Origin: Candidatus Omnitrophota bacterium
GTDB lineage: Bacteria; Omnitrophota; Omnitrophia; Omnitrophales; Aquincolibacteriaceae
Length of the DNA: 7,920 bases
Direction of reading: 5' to 3'
Assembly (NCBI GenBank): GCA_023819025.1
Contig: JAMWDC010000081.1
Location: 1-7,920 of the forward strand
This document shows, one piece after another, positions 1-5,102 of the stretch. Both the position numbers and the translations under genes were made by a program. The stretch's first letter is position 1. The number at the start of each line of letters is the position of its first letter. Under the pieces are notes generated by a model. It ran no database searches and was not told the origin of the DNA. It worked only from the letters and a program-made list of their open reading frames with translations.

Positions 1-1
1 G

Positions 2-757
2 GGCGCCAACGGTAATGTGACTTTGGAATCGATGGCGAAAGTGATCGGTCATGTAACTCATTCCGGAATCTTAAGCTTGGGGGCCAGTGCATCAGTGGGT
101 TCTTCATCTGTGGGTAGTTCCATCGTGGCCCCCAAGCTCTTCGGCGGACTCATGCTTCCGGCCGCAAGCATTTTTACGGCCGGCGGTACGGACGTCATCA
201 AAGGAGATATTCAAAGCACAACCTTAGCTCCTGGGACTTACGGTGACTTAACCCTGGGAAACAATAACGCATTGAATCTTGGTTCCGGAGCTTATTATTT
301 CGATAAGATTATTGCCGGCGACAATCTGACTTTGACGGTCGATTTGTCAGGGGGAGACCTCTTGCTTTATATACTCGGGAACGTCAACTTTGGCATGAAT
401 CTAAATTTTTCGCTCATCAACGGAACCGCGGACAACATTTATCTTGAATCCTTGGGGTCCTTTGCGTTGCATGCGAATAGCAAATGGTATGGAACCGTCT
501 ATACGCCTTATGGCAATCTTACGGTCGGGCCTACTAGCGATATTTTGGGCTCTCTGTACAGCGGTGGTCAAATTGAAATTAAAAGGATTGTCAGTCTCGA
601 ACGTCACCTGTCCTCCCACTTTAATGACGATGGCCAGAATGATGATCAAGACAACGGCGTTACTGTCATCCCTGAACCTTACTCAATCGCAACCCTCTTG
701 ACCGGTGTATCCCTCATCTATGTCTCGGGAAGGAATAAAAAACCGAAGAGTCAATAA
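2..757 (+). CDS. PEP-CTERM sorted exported protein, 3' part of gene
   Basis: The frame is open to the left edge, so the start and any signal peptide lie outside the window; the GTG at 17 is only an internal codon. About 251 residues are visible. Most of it is Gly/Asn/Ser/Leu-rich with short alternating hydrophobic beta segments (pattern APGTYGDLTLGNNNALNLG, later YGTVYTPYGNLTVG), as in exported beta-solenoid or polymer-forming-type surface domains. A polar, Asp-rich linker then leads to the C-terminal sorting tripartite tail: PEP (in VIPEPYS), a hydrophobic segment of about 16 residues, and a basic end GRNKKPKSQ. Known for this family: PEP-CTERM tails are recognised by exosortase in the inner membrane, and the proteins accompany exopolysaccharide. 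No exosortase gene is in view. The PEP-CTERM call is confident; the function of the main domain is unknown. Confidence 0.85.
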   Translation, partial: GANGNVTLESMAKVIGHVTHSGILSLGASASVGSSSVGSSIVAPKLFGGLMLPAASIFTAGGTDVIKGDIQSTTLAPGTYGDLTLGNNNALNLGSGAYYFDKIIAGDNLTLTVDLSGGDLLLYILGNVNFGMNLNFSLINGTADNIYLESLGSFALHANSKWYGTVYTPYGNLTVGPTSDILGSLYSGGQIEIKRIVSLERHLSSHFNDDGQNDDQDNGVTVIPEPYSIATLLTGVSLIYVSGRNKKPKSQ

Positions 758-806
758 GATCAAAACCCTACACTCTAACACTCAATGCCGCTTAAGGTTA
801 CGCAAT

Positions 807-838
807 AACACACACGGACACTCAAGTCGGTGTTTGTT
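807..838 (+). other. Imperfect stem-loop, possible 5' end of a structured RNA
   Basis: AACA, ACAC and GAC (807-819) pair with GTC, GTGT and TGTT (826-838), giving 11 base pairs with two internal mismatches and a 6-base loop (ACTCAA). There is no T tract, so it is not a terminator for the PEP-CTERM gene by itself. It lies directly before the next hairpin and may belong to the same transcript. Seen in sequence; role inferred. Confidence 0.4.
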
Positions 839-845
839 CGTGCAG

Positions 846-903
846 GGGTAAGTCCGGAAAAGAATTTGTTTGACAAACGGGGTGAAGTAGGGCATTCTTA
901 CCC
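846..903 (+). ncRNA. Structured RNA element upstream of the terminator, candidate
   Basis: GGGTAAG (846-852) is complementary to CTTACCC (897-903). The enclosed segment contains an inner hairpin, CCG (854-856) with CGG (878-880) and TTTGT (865-869) with ACAAA (873-877). This nested helix lies 32 bases before a strong intrinsic terminator, in a gap without a credible gene. It could be part of a small RNA, or the leader of the cold-shock gene. It does not match any riboswitch consensus I recognise. The same bases also hold a consensus -35 hexamer (TTGACA, 870-875), so the symmetry may be partly fortuitous. Confidence 0.35.
870..898 (+). promoter_or_regulatory. Possible sigma-70-type promoter inside the structured gap
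   Basis: TTGACA (870-875) matches the -35 consensus exactly. It is followed after 17 bases by CATTCT (893-898), which matches only three of six -10 positions. Transcription from it would start near 905 and give an RNA of about 70 bases ending at the terminator at 936-976. The weak -10 box keeps confidence low. Confidence 0.25.
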
Positions 904-935
904 AGTGGTAGTAATGAAGAAGAAAATGCTTTCGG

Positions 936-976
936 CCGCAAGGCAACGAACATTACGCCTTGCGGTTTTTTGTTTT
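936..976 (+). terminator. Rho-independent terminator
   Basis: A perfect 9-bp stem, CCGCAAGGC (936-944) with GCCTTGCGG (957-965), and a 12-base loop are followed at once by TTTTTTGTTTT (966-976). This is a textbook intrinsic terminator on the + strand. It ends transcription from the PEP-CTERM gene or from a small RNA in the gap, and would attenuate read-through into the cold-shock gene 125 bases downstream. The loop bases CATTAC (951-956) are also complementary to GTAATG at 911-916. Confidence 0.8.
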
Positions 977-1069
977 GTGCCGGTTCTCAAGTCGTGCTTT
1001 GATGGGAGCCGGGTAGGTGCCAATTACAGAATCCTCGTTGATGATGCCGTTGGTCCTGTCATTCATTAC

Positions 1070-1075
1070 TATAAT
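1070..1075 (+). promoter_or_regulatory. Candidate -10 box of the cold-shock gene
   Basis: TATAAT is a perfect -10 hexamer 25 bases before the cold-shock ATG. No good -35 box lies 16 to 18 bases upstream. Initiation here would leave a leader of only about 19 bases, unlike the long cold-responsive leaders of enterobacterial cspA. It could be chance in AT-rich sequence. Confidence 0.35.
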
Positions 1076-1100
1076 TTGTTGGAAAGGAGATGTCTGTTTC

Positions 1101-1301
1101 ATGGAAACTGGTAAAGTAAAGTGGTTTAACAATTCCAAGGGTTATGGCTTCATTGCCCGCGAATCCGGCGAAGATGTCTTTGTGCATCACAGCGCCATTC
1201 AGGGCGACGGCTATAAGTCTTTGGATGAAGGCCAGCAGGTCGAGTTCGAAGTAGTTCGCGGCCCGAAAGGCTTTCAGGCACAAAATGTTGTAAAACTATA
1301 A
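1101..1301 (+). CDS. Cold-shock-domain RNA chaperone (CspA family)
   Basis: The product is 66 residues, the normal size for a single-domain bacterial cold-shock protein, and needs no extension. The start is ATG 1101, preceded by the purine-rich AAAGGAGA (1083-1090); reading further upstream in frame adds a segment unrelated to the family. The protein begins with the typical METGKVKWFNNSKGYGFI. RNP1 lies at residues 13-18 (KGYGFI) and RNP2 at 26-30 (VFVHH), with surface aromatics W8, F9, Y15, F17 and F27 that stack on single-stranded nucleic acid. Its known family role is to melt RNA secondary structure in the cytoplasm and so aid translation and anti-termination. Which paralogue it is, and whether it is cold-induced, cannot be told. 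The gene stands alone between two hairpins and is probably monocistronic. Confidence 0.95.
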   Translation: METGKVKWFNNSKGYGFIARESGEDVFVHHSAIQGDGYKSLDEGQQVEFEVVRGPKGFQAQNVVKL

Positions 1302-1313
1302 ACCAGCAGTGTC

Positions 1314-1354
1314 AGGGACGGTTTTGATTTTGATATCGGAACCGTCCCTCTTTG
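1314..1354 (+). terminator. Hairpin after the cold-shock gene: terminator or REP-like palindrome
   Basis: AGGGACGGTT (1314-1323) and AACCGTCCCT (1340-1349) form a perfect 10-bp stem with a 16-base loop, 13 bases after the stop codon. The following CTCTTTG is only modestly T-rich, so termination may be partial. The arm sequence TCAGGGACGG recurs at 3665-3674, which also fits a dispersed REP-type palindrome. Confidence 0.55.
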
Positions 1355-1460
1355 TCTCTGAAGGGGAACCTTAAATCGGTCCTCTCGGCTTCAATCCGCC
1401 TTACTAAAACCTCCGGTTCAAAGAATCTACCTTCAGCCATCGGATTGCACTTGTTCTTAA

Positions 1461-1583
1461 TATTTTAATGAGTTGCTCCAGTTTTTACAGAATAAGATTC
1501 TTCCCCTTCCCGCCACTCATTCTTCGGCGGGTCCGTCCTTTGGCGAGATGGAGGGAGAAATAACTAGAGCAACTCATATTTAA
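1461..1583. repeat. Inverted-repeat element, MITE-like
   Basis: A 14-base arm at 1468-1481 (ATGAGTTGCTCCAG) matches the reverse complement of 1564-1577 (CTAGAGCAACTCAT) with one mismatch. The outer flanks are near-identical direct AT-rich repeats, TATTTTAA (1461-1468) and TATTTAA (1577-1583). They overlap the arm ends by a base or so, in the way a TA-rich target duplication would. The roughly 82-base interior has no gene but contains an inner hairpin, CCCGCC (1509-1514) with GGCGGG (1526-1531), and further complementary C-rich and G-rich tracts, so the whole element can fold back on itself. A non-autonomous transposable element or a large folded RNA repeat would both fit. No transposase is nearby. 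Confidence 0.5.
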
Positions 1584-1613
1584 TTTTCGGTACAAACAAG
1601 GTAAAATACTCTC

Positions 1614-1647
1614 GCTGGGAAAAAGTTATTCCCCAGCTTCAGCTGGC
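1614..1647 (+). other. Pair of competing short hairpins upstream of the coiled-coil gene
   Basis: GCTGGG (1614-1619) can pair with CCCAGC (1633-1638). The same right arm can instead fold as CCAGC (1634-1638) with GCTGG (1643-1647) around a TTCA loop. The two forms exclude each other. They lie 70 to 100 bases before the next gene; there is no T tract. Possibly leader structure, but short stems like these also occur by chance. Confidence 0.25.
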
Positions 1648-1716
1648 GGTGATGCCAAATTTCTCCTTTATCAAAGTGAGCCGTAGAGGTATAACACGGG
1701 ATAACAAGAAAGTGAG

Positions 1717-2100
1717 ATGGACATGATGAAAGTGTTTTTGGCTATTTTGATCCTCTTAAACATATGCGTTCTTGCTACGAATGCGGTTTTGATTTATCAG
1801 CACATAACCCAAAACACGTCGACTTCTTCGGATCCCACCCAAACTCTGGGGGCCGAGGCGGGGAAGGCCGTCCGCGGTTTTACCACTTCGGCTCAGGAGA
1901 CATTGCAGAGTCTGAAACGCGAGTCTGAGAAGACGCAACAAAATTTTGAAGCGTTGACCCAGGGAGCTTCTAAGGAATTAAACGCCCAAGCGGCTCAAAC
2001 CGCGACCGATTTTAAGAAAGCAGCCCAGACGACCTTGGAGGCGATCAACCGGGAGCTCCAACGATACAACGAAGTTATGAAAAAATCCCAGAATCCGTGA
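1717..2100 (+). CDS. Small signal-anchored coiled-coil protein, unknown function
   Basis: The product has up to 127 residues. An N-terminal hydrophobic helix (about residues 5-27) is followed by a short Thr/Ser-rich linker and then a long, highly charged, Ala/Gln/Lys/Glu-rich segment without Pro or Gly-rich breaks (about 45-120), which should form one amphipathic helix or coiled coil. The design suggests an inner-membrane anchor with a helical rod in the periplasm; the rod is loosely phasin- or apolipoprotein-like in composition, which is not evidence of homology. The start is uncertain: ATG codons at 1717, 1723 and 1726 are all in frame, and the purine-rich GAAAGTGAG ends right at 1716, which suits the second or third ATG better. 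The next membrane-protein ORF follows 70 bases later, so the two may be co-transcribed. No family recognised. Confidence 0.75.
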   Translation: MDMMKVFLAILILLNICVLATNAVLIYQHITQNTSTSSDPTQTLGAEAGKAVRGFTTSAQETLQSLKRESEKTQQNFEALTQGASKELNAQAAQTATDFKKAAQTTLEAINRELQRYNEVMKKSQNP

Positions 2101-2170
2101 ATTGAAAATTCGAAGAATGGGCTAGATATCGATTTTTCGGTAAGTAATACAGACAAAGGGGCGGCTATCC

Positions 2171-2452
2171 CTGTTAAAAATCGTTTTAGGGATTACTTGG
2201 ATTGTTTGGGCCATTATTTTTTCGAGGTGGAGCCGGCACCTTGAACCCAGAAATAACATTGAAAGACAATGCCGAGGCCTTTTTGCTGGGAGCATCCTCC
2301 AGCTGCTTGTTGTGGTCCCAATGCATATCGTGGTTCGAGGCAGGGATTACTGTTGTGCAGGTTATGCCACGTTCATGGGGCTGGCCTGCGGTTTGGCAGT
2401 TATGGTCTTCTCTTTCGGGCCCAGTGTTTTTTTCTTATACGCTCAGCAGTAG
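2171..2452 (+). CDS. Small three-helix membrane protein, apparently CTG-started
   Basis: Read from CTG 2171 this frame gives 93 residues. There are three hydrophobic stretches, at about 3-20 (LKIVLGITWIVWAIIF), 37-54 (GLFAGSILQLLVVVPMHI) and 66-92 (ending FGPSVFFLY). The loop between the second and third carries RGRDYCCAGYATF, a double-Cys motif I associate with small uncharacterised membrane proteins of Planctomycetes-type bacteria; this is recall, not a search result. The in-frame stop at 2141-2143 limits the ORF, and no ATG, GTG or TTG exists between it and the first helix; the first in-frame ATG lies inside helix 2. AAAGGGG (2155-2161) sits 9 bases before CTG 2171, where a Shine-Dalgarno should be. 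It may be a true non-canonical start, or a gene that has lost its start or been cut at the 5' end. Confidence 0.6.
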   Translation: MLKIVLGITWIVWAIIFSRWSRHLEPRNNIERQCRGLFAGSILQLLVVVPMHIVVRGRDYCCAGYATFMGLACGLAVMVFSFGPSVFFLYAQQ

Positions 2453-2865
2453 ACCAAAATACACCCACAAAAAACAAGGAACGAGGGTGTTTGAAACCGT
2501 ATCCGTATCCCTTTCCTAACGTTTGTGTTCAGCATAGGATATTGCAAATGGTCCCCGCTTTGGGATATGGAATGTGATGGAAAGATCGATGAAAGGATTT
2601 ATCGATTATCCACGGAGGGAATTTTGCAGGGCCGAAAGATGTCTAGTGTAGGCAGGTTTGGAAAAGTAAAAACCAGGCGCCGAAGAGTATGAGCGGATAT
2701 GAAATATTTGTAAGACCGAGTGTCGATATACCTCATATCAGGTCCACCACGGGCTTATCGAGAGGGGATATTTGATTGTCTGGTCCGACTCCACGGATAA
2801 GAAATAGAAATATTCGAAAGTTTTTCAAATCTCAAACTCAAGGATTATTCAGGGAGGTATCTAAA
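2453..2865. other. 413-base stretch without a convincing gene
   Basis: Only short signals are visible. ACACCC (2461-2466) and GGGTGT (2485-2490) could form a weak hairpin after the membrane-protein gene. GATATGA (2696-2702) and TCATATC (2733-2739) form a 7-bp inverted repeat with a 30-base loop. A 20-codon ORF at 2589-2651 starts with residues resembling the N-terminus of glutamate synthase small subunit, and a 28-codon ORF at 2689-2775 ends directly before the first possible aldolase start. A promoter for the aldolase presumably lies here, but no good box pair stands out. Confidence 0.5.
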
Positions 2866-3648
2866 ATGGATTGGGGAATGAAAAACCGGTTGAGTCAGCT
2901 GATGCCAAACGGTCGCTGCTTTTTTATGCCAATTGACCACGGTTATTTTCAAGGGCCGACGACAGGCTTGGAAAAACCGGGCGAAACGGTCAAACCTCTT
3001 TTGCCCTATATCGATGCGCTTTTCTGTACACGGGGTGTGCTTCGTTCGGCCATCAATCCGGTTACCAGCAAACCTATTGTTCTCCGGGTGTCAGGTTGTA
3101 CGAGCATGGTCGGCAAAGATTTGGCCAATGAAGAGGTGACAACCTCGGTCGATGAGATCCTTCGTCTTAACGCTTCAGCGGTAGGCGTATCTGTTTTCAT
3201 CGGAAGTGATTATGAAAAGGAGACGTTACGAAATCTCTCGAAGCTGGTGAATGAATGCGAAGATTACGGGATTCCGGTGATGGCGGTTACGGCCGTGGGC
3301 AAGGAAATGGACAAACGGGAAGCCCGTTATCTGGCATTGTGCTGCCGCATTGCGGCTGAACTCGGGGCCCGGGTTGTGAAGACCTATTGGTGCGAGAAAG
3401 ATTTCGAAAAAGTCGTCAACGGATGTCCTGTCCCCGTGATTATGGCCGGCGGGCCTAAGTGCAATACGGAACTGGAAGTTTTAGAATTCGTCGCAGACGG
3501 TATGAAAAAGGGTGCGGTTGGAATCAATCTGGGACGGAATGTCTGGCAAAATCCTCATCCCGTAGCCATGGCCAAGGCGTTACGTTCGATTGTCCATGAA
3601 AATCGAACAGCCAAAGAGGCGTATGATTTATTTAAAGAATTTGAGTAA
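2866..3648 (+). CDS. LsrF/DhnA-type class I aldolase or thiolase family protein
   Basis: The 260-residue product follows E. coli LsrF closely along its length: DWGMKNRLSQ at the start, IDHGYFQGPTTGLE (23-36), CTRGVLRS (54-61), MAVTAVGKEM (139-148), VVKTYW (170-175), CPVPVIMAGGPK (187-198) and GRNVWQNPHPVAM (223-235). K172 in VVKTYW is the Schiff-base lysine expected for this (beta/alpha)8-barrel family, and the phosphate-binding loops AGG and GRN are present. LsrF cleaves the phosphorylated AI-2 breakdown product; related DhnA-type enzymes are fructose-bisphosphate aldolases or make an aromatic-amino-acid precursor. ATG 2866 is chosen because AGGGAGG (2851-2857) lies 8 bases upstream. TTG 2776 would add 30 residues, making it as long as E. 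coli LsrF, but that extension is not clearly LsrF-like. No other lsr gene is nearby, so AI-2 processing is uncertain. A dehydrogenase follows. Confidence 0.9.
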   Translation: MDWGMKNRLSQLMPNGRCFFMPIDHGYFQGPTTGLEKPGETVKPLLPYIDALFCTRGVLRSAINPVTSKPIVLRVSGCTSMVGKDLANEEVTTSVDEILRLNASAVGVSVFIGSDYEKETLRNLSKLVNECEDYGIPVMAVTAVGKEMDKREARYLALCCRIAAELGARVVKTYWCEKDFEKVVNGCPVPVIMAGGPKCNTELEVLEFVADGMKKGAVGINLGRNVWQNPHPVAMAKALRSIVHENRTAKEAYDLFKEFE

Positions 3649-3653
3649 ATGGT

Positions 3654-3711
3654 TACCGGTTCTCTCAGGGACGGGCATGAATCATCAAGCCAATCCCCGA
3701 GAGAACCGGTA
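3654..3711. repeat. Long intergenic hairpin between aldolase and dehydrogenase genes
   Basis: TACCGGTTCTCTC (3654-3666) pairs perfectly with GAGAGAACCGGTA (3699-3711). After one A-C mismatch the stem continues with GGGA (3668-3671) and TCCC (3694-3697), for 17 pairs around a 22-base loop. It starts 6 bases after the aldolase stop and ends 3 bases before the GGAG of the next gene. No T tract follows, so it is not a standard terminator. It could stabilise the upstream message, limit dehydrogenase translation, or be a REP-type repeat; its left arm shares TCAGGGACGG with the hairpin after the cold-shock gene. Confidence 0.7.
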
Positions 3712-3722
3712 CGCGGAGTTCT

Positions 3723-4703
3723 ATGATGCGCGTTGCGGTGTATTATAACAACCACGATATCCGACTTCAGGAAATGCCCACACCGGAAATCGGTTTGGGG
3801 GAACTGCTGGTGAAAGTTCGAGCGAGCGGTATTTGCGGGACCGATGTCATGGAATGGTACCGGATGAAAAAAGCCCCCAGGATTTTGGGGCATGAGATCG
3901 CCGGAGATATCGTTCAATCAAATTCGGACCGGTATCGTGTTGGCCAGAGAGTTTTTGTCAGTCATCATGTGCCCTGCAATCAATGTAAATACTGTTTGGA
4001 TGGAAATCACACTGCCTGTGATACCCTGCATCAGGGTAATTATGATCCGGGAGGCTACAGCGAATTCGTTCGGGTTCCGGCATTGAACGTGGACCGCGGC
4101 GTTTATGTCCTGCCCGATAGCGTTTCTTACGAAGAAGGAACATTCATCGAACCCCTGGCATGCGTTGTGAGAGGTCAGAATATCATCGGGATCAAGAAGG
4201 GACATACGGTTTTAGTTCTCGGAAGCGGTGTTTCGGGTCTGATGAATATTCAGTTGGCGAAGTTAAAAGGGGCCCAAGTCATCGCCACAGATATTCACCC
4301 TTATCGCTTGCAAAAGGCGAAAGAATTCGGCGCGGATCGGGTGGTTGATGCAGCGCATGATTTTGATTTCGAAGCGGATCGTGTCATTGTCTGTACAGGC
4401 GCGATGAAGGCTGTGGTTCAGGCCTTCCGATGGATTGCTAAGAAGGGCACCATTCTTCTCTTTGCGATTCCAGAACAAAATATTCAAGTCCCGACCGCGG
4501 ATTTCTGGAGACATGAGTTGACCCTGACATCCACTTACGGCGCTGCGGGTCGTGATTTAGACGAGGCGTTGGAACTGATTAAAGATCAACGGGTGAAAGT
4601 CAACGAGATGATCACCCATCGGCTTCCGCTTGAAAAGATTCAGGAAGGTTTCCAAATCTGCTTGGAGGCGAAAGAATCTTTGAAGGTTGTGCTAATGCCT
4701 TAA
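3723..4703 (+). CDS. Zinc-dependent medium-chain alcohol/polyol dehydrogenase
   Basis: The 326-residue product has the full layout of the zinc-containing MDR family (sorbitol, threonine and related dehydrogenases). The N-terminal catalytic domain has GICGTD (36-41) with C38, and GHE (56-58) with H57 and E58; E143 in FIEPLAC completes the catalytic zinc site. Structural zinc is bound by C85, C88, C91 and C99. The Rossmann segment has VLGSGVSG (165-172) and an acidic D190 at the end of the second strand, which favours NAD over NADP. The enzyme should oxidise a secondary alcohol or reduce the matching ketone in the cytoplasm; the substrate cannot be read from sequence. GGAG (3715-3718) lies 4 bases before ATG 3723 and 7 before ATG 3726, so the second Met may be the real start. 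It lies 74 bases after the aldolase gene in the same direction, suggesting a joint carbon pathway. Confidence 0.92.
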   Translation: MMRVAVYYNNHDIRLQEMPTPEIGLGELLVKVRASGICGTDVMEWYRMKKAPRILGHEIAGDIVQSNSDRYRVGQRVFVSHHVPCNQCKYCLDGNHTACDTLHQGNYDPGGYSEFVRVPALNVDRGVYVLPDSVSYEEGTFIEPLACVVRGQNIIGIKKGHTVLVLGSGVSGLMNIQLAKLKGAQVIATDIHPYRLQKAKEFGADRVVDAAHDFDFEADRVIVCTGAMKAVVQAFRWIAKKGTILLFAIPEQNIQVPTADFWRHELTLTSTYGAAGRDLDEALELIKDQRVKVNEMITHRLPLEKIQEGFQICLEAKESLKVVLMP

Positions 4704-4814
4704 TGTTGTCTTCCTTACGGGACGGGAGGCCATTCGGTGTTATTTAGAAATTAAGTAGCAACCCCCTTAGGCAGAACGGGATACTATAACTCCGCTAAAA
4801 AAAGGGAGGTCTCA

Positions 4815-4982
4815 ATGAGTGGATTATTAGGGTTTGTCATTCTTGTGTTGGATATTTTGGTGATCATTGATTGCGTAAAAAGTCCCAAGCCCACTGGCCA
4901 AAAAGCGTTGTGGATCATTCTGATCATTGTGCTGCCCCTAATCGGGTTGATCCTTTATTATTTTTTGGGAAGGAAGAAGTAA
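4815..4982 (+). CDS. Small PLDc_N-type two-helix membrane protein
   Basis: A 55-residue gene with a strong AGGGAGG (4804-4810) 4 bases before ATG 4815. The protein has a first helix (about 3-20), a short loop DCVKSPKPTGQKALW, a second helix (about 32-50) and a basic end LGRKK. Helix-loop-helix with a loop of this kind, followed by PLIGLILYYFLG, is the signature of the phospholipase D nuclease N-terminal (PLDc_N) domain. Here it is a free-standing protein, as is common for this domain; the usual reading is a small inner-membrane protein of unknown function. A TATAAC (4785-4790) before the ribosome binding site could be its -10 box, although no -35 is evident. It probably has its own transcript, since 111 bases separate it from the dehydrogenase. 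Confidence 0.85.
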   Translation: MSGLLGFVILVLDILVIIDCVKSPKPTGQKALWIILIIVLPLIGLILYYFLGRKK

Positions 4983-5055
4983 CCCCATCCTGTCGGGGTG
5001 TTATTCCTGATGTCGTATCGCCGCAAGCGGTCCGGTGCCCGGAATAACATTTCCT
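4982..5055. terminator. Structured convergent terminator region
   Basis: Directly after the PLDc_N gene, ACCCC (4982-4986) can pair with GGGGT (4995-4999). A larger inverted repeat follows: TGTTATTCC (4999-5007) with GGAATAACA (5041-5049), enclosing a compact CCGC-AA-GCGG hairpin (5021-5030), then TTTCC. Genes on the two strands converge here, and the symmetry could serve both. No long T tract is present in either direction, so termination efficiency is uncertain. Confidence 0.45.
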
Positions 5056-5102
5056 TGCTTTCAAGTGCTTTCAGGAAAGATCACGGTAGGTGTGCCGCTA
5101 TC

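Noticed and set aside
846..903. Possible SRP (4.5S) RNA because of the GTCCGGAA-like stretch near 852
   Set aside because: The conserved GGAA loop with its paired asymmetric AGCAG side is missing, and there is no long flanking hairpin.
914..1114. ORF starting MKKKMLSAARQRTLRLAVF, which looks like a signal peptide, overlapping the cold-shock start
   Set aside because: It contains the whole intrinsic terminator, has no ribosome binding site, overlaps the certain cold-shock gene in another frame and has a low-complexity, non-family-like remainder.
1312..1440. Minus-strand ORF of 42 codons (starts MAEGRFFEPEVLVRRIEAER) with a protein-like look
   Set aside because: It has no ribosome binding site, ends inside the hairpin after the cold-shock gene and resembles nothing I know. 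Possible but unsupported.
2202..2577. Two long + strand frames over the small membrane-protein gene
   Set aside because: Their translations lack family-like patterns, while the third frame gives clean membrane helices; they are frame shadows.
2689..2775. ORF of 28 codons (starts MSGYEIFVRPSVDIPHIR) just before the aldolase
   Set aside because: Too short, with no well-spaced Shine-Dalgarno and no recognisable family.
2776..2865. TTG-started N-terminal extension of the aldolase by 30 residues
   Set aside because: It would match the total length of E. coli LsrF, but the residues are not clearly LsrF-like and a strong AGGGAGG precedes ATG 2866.
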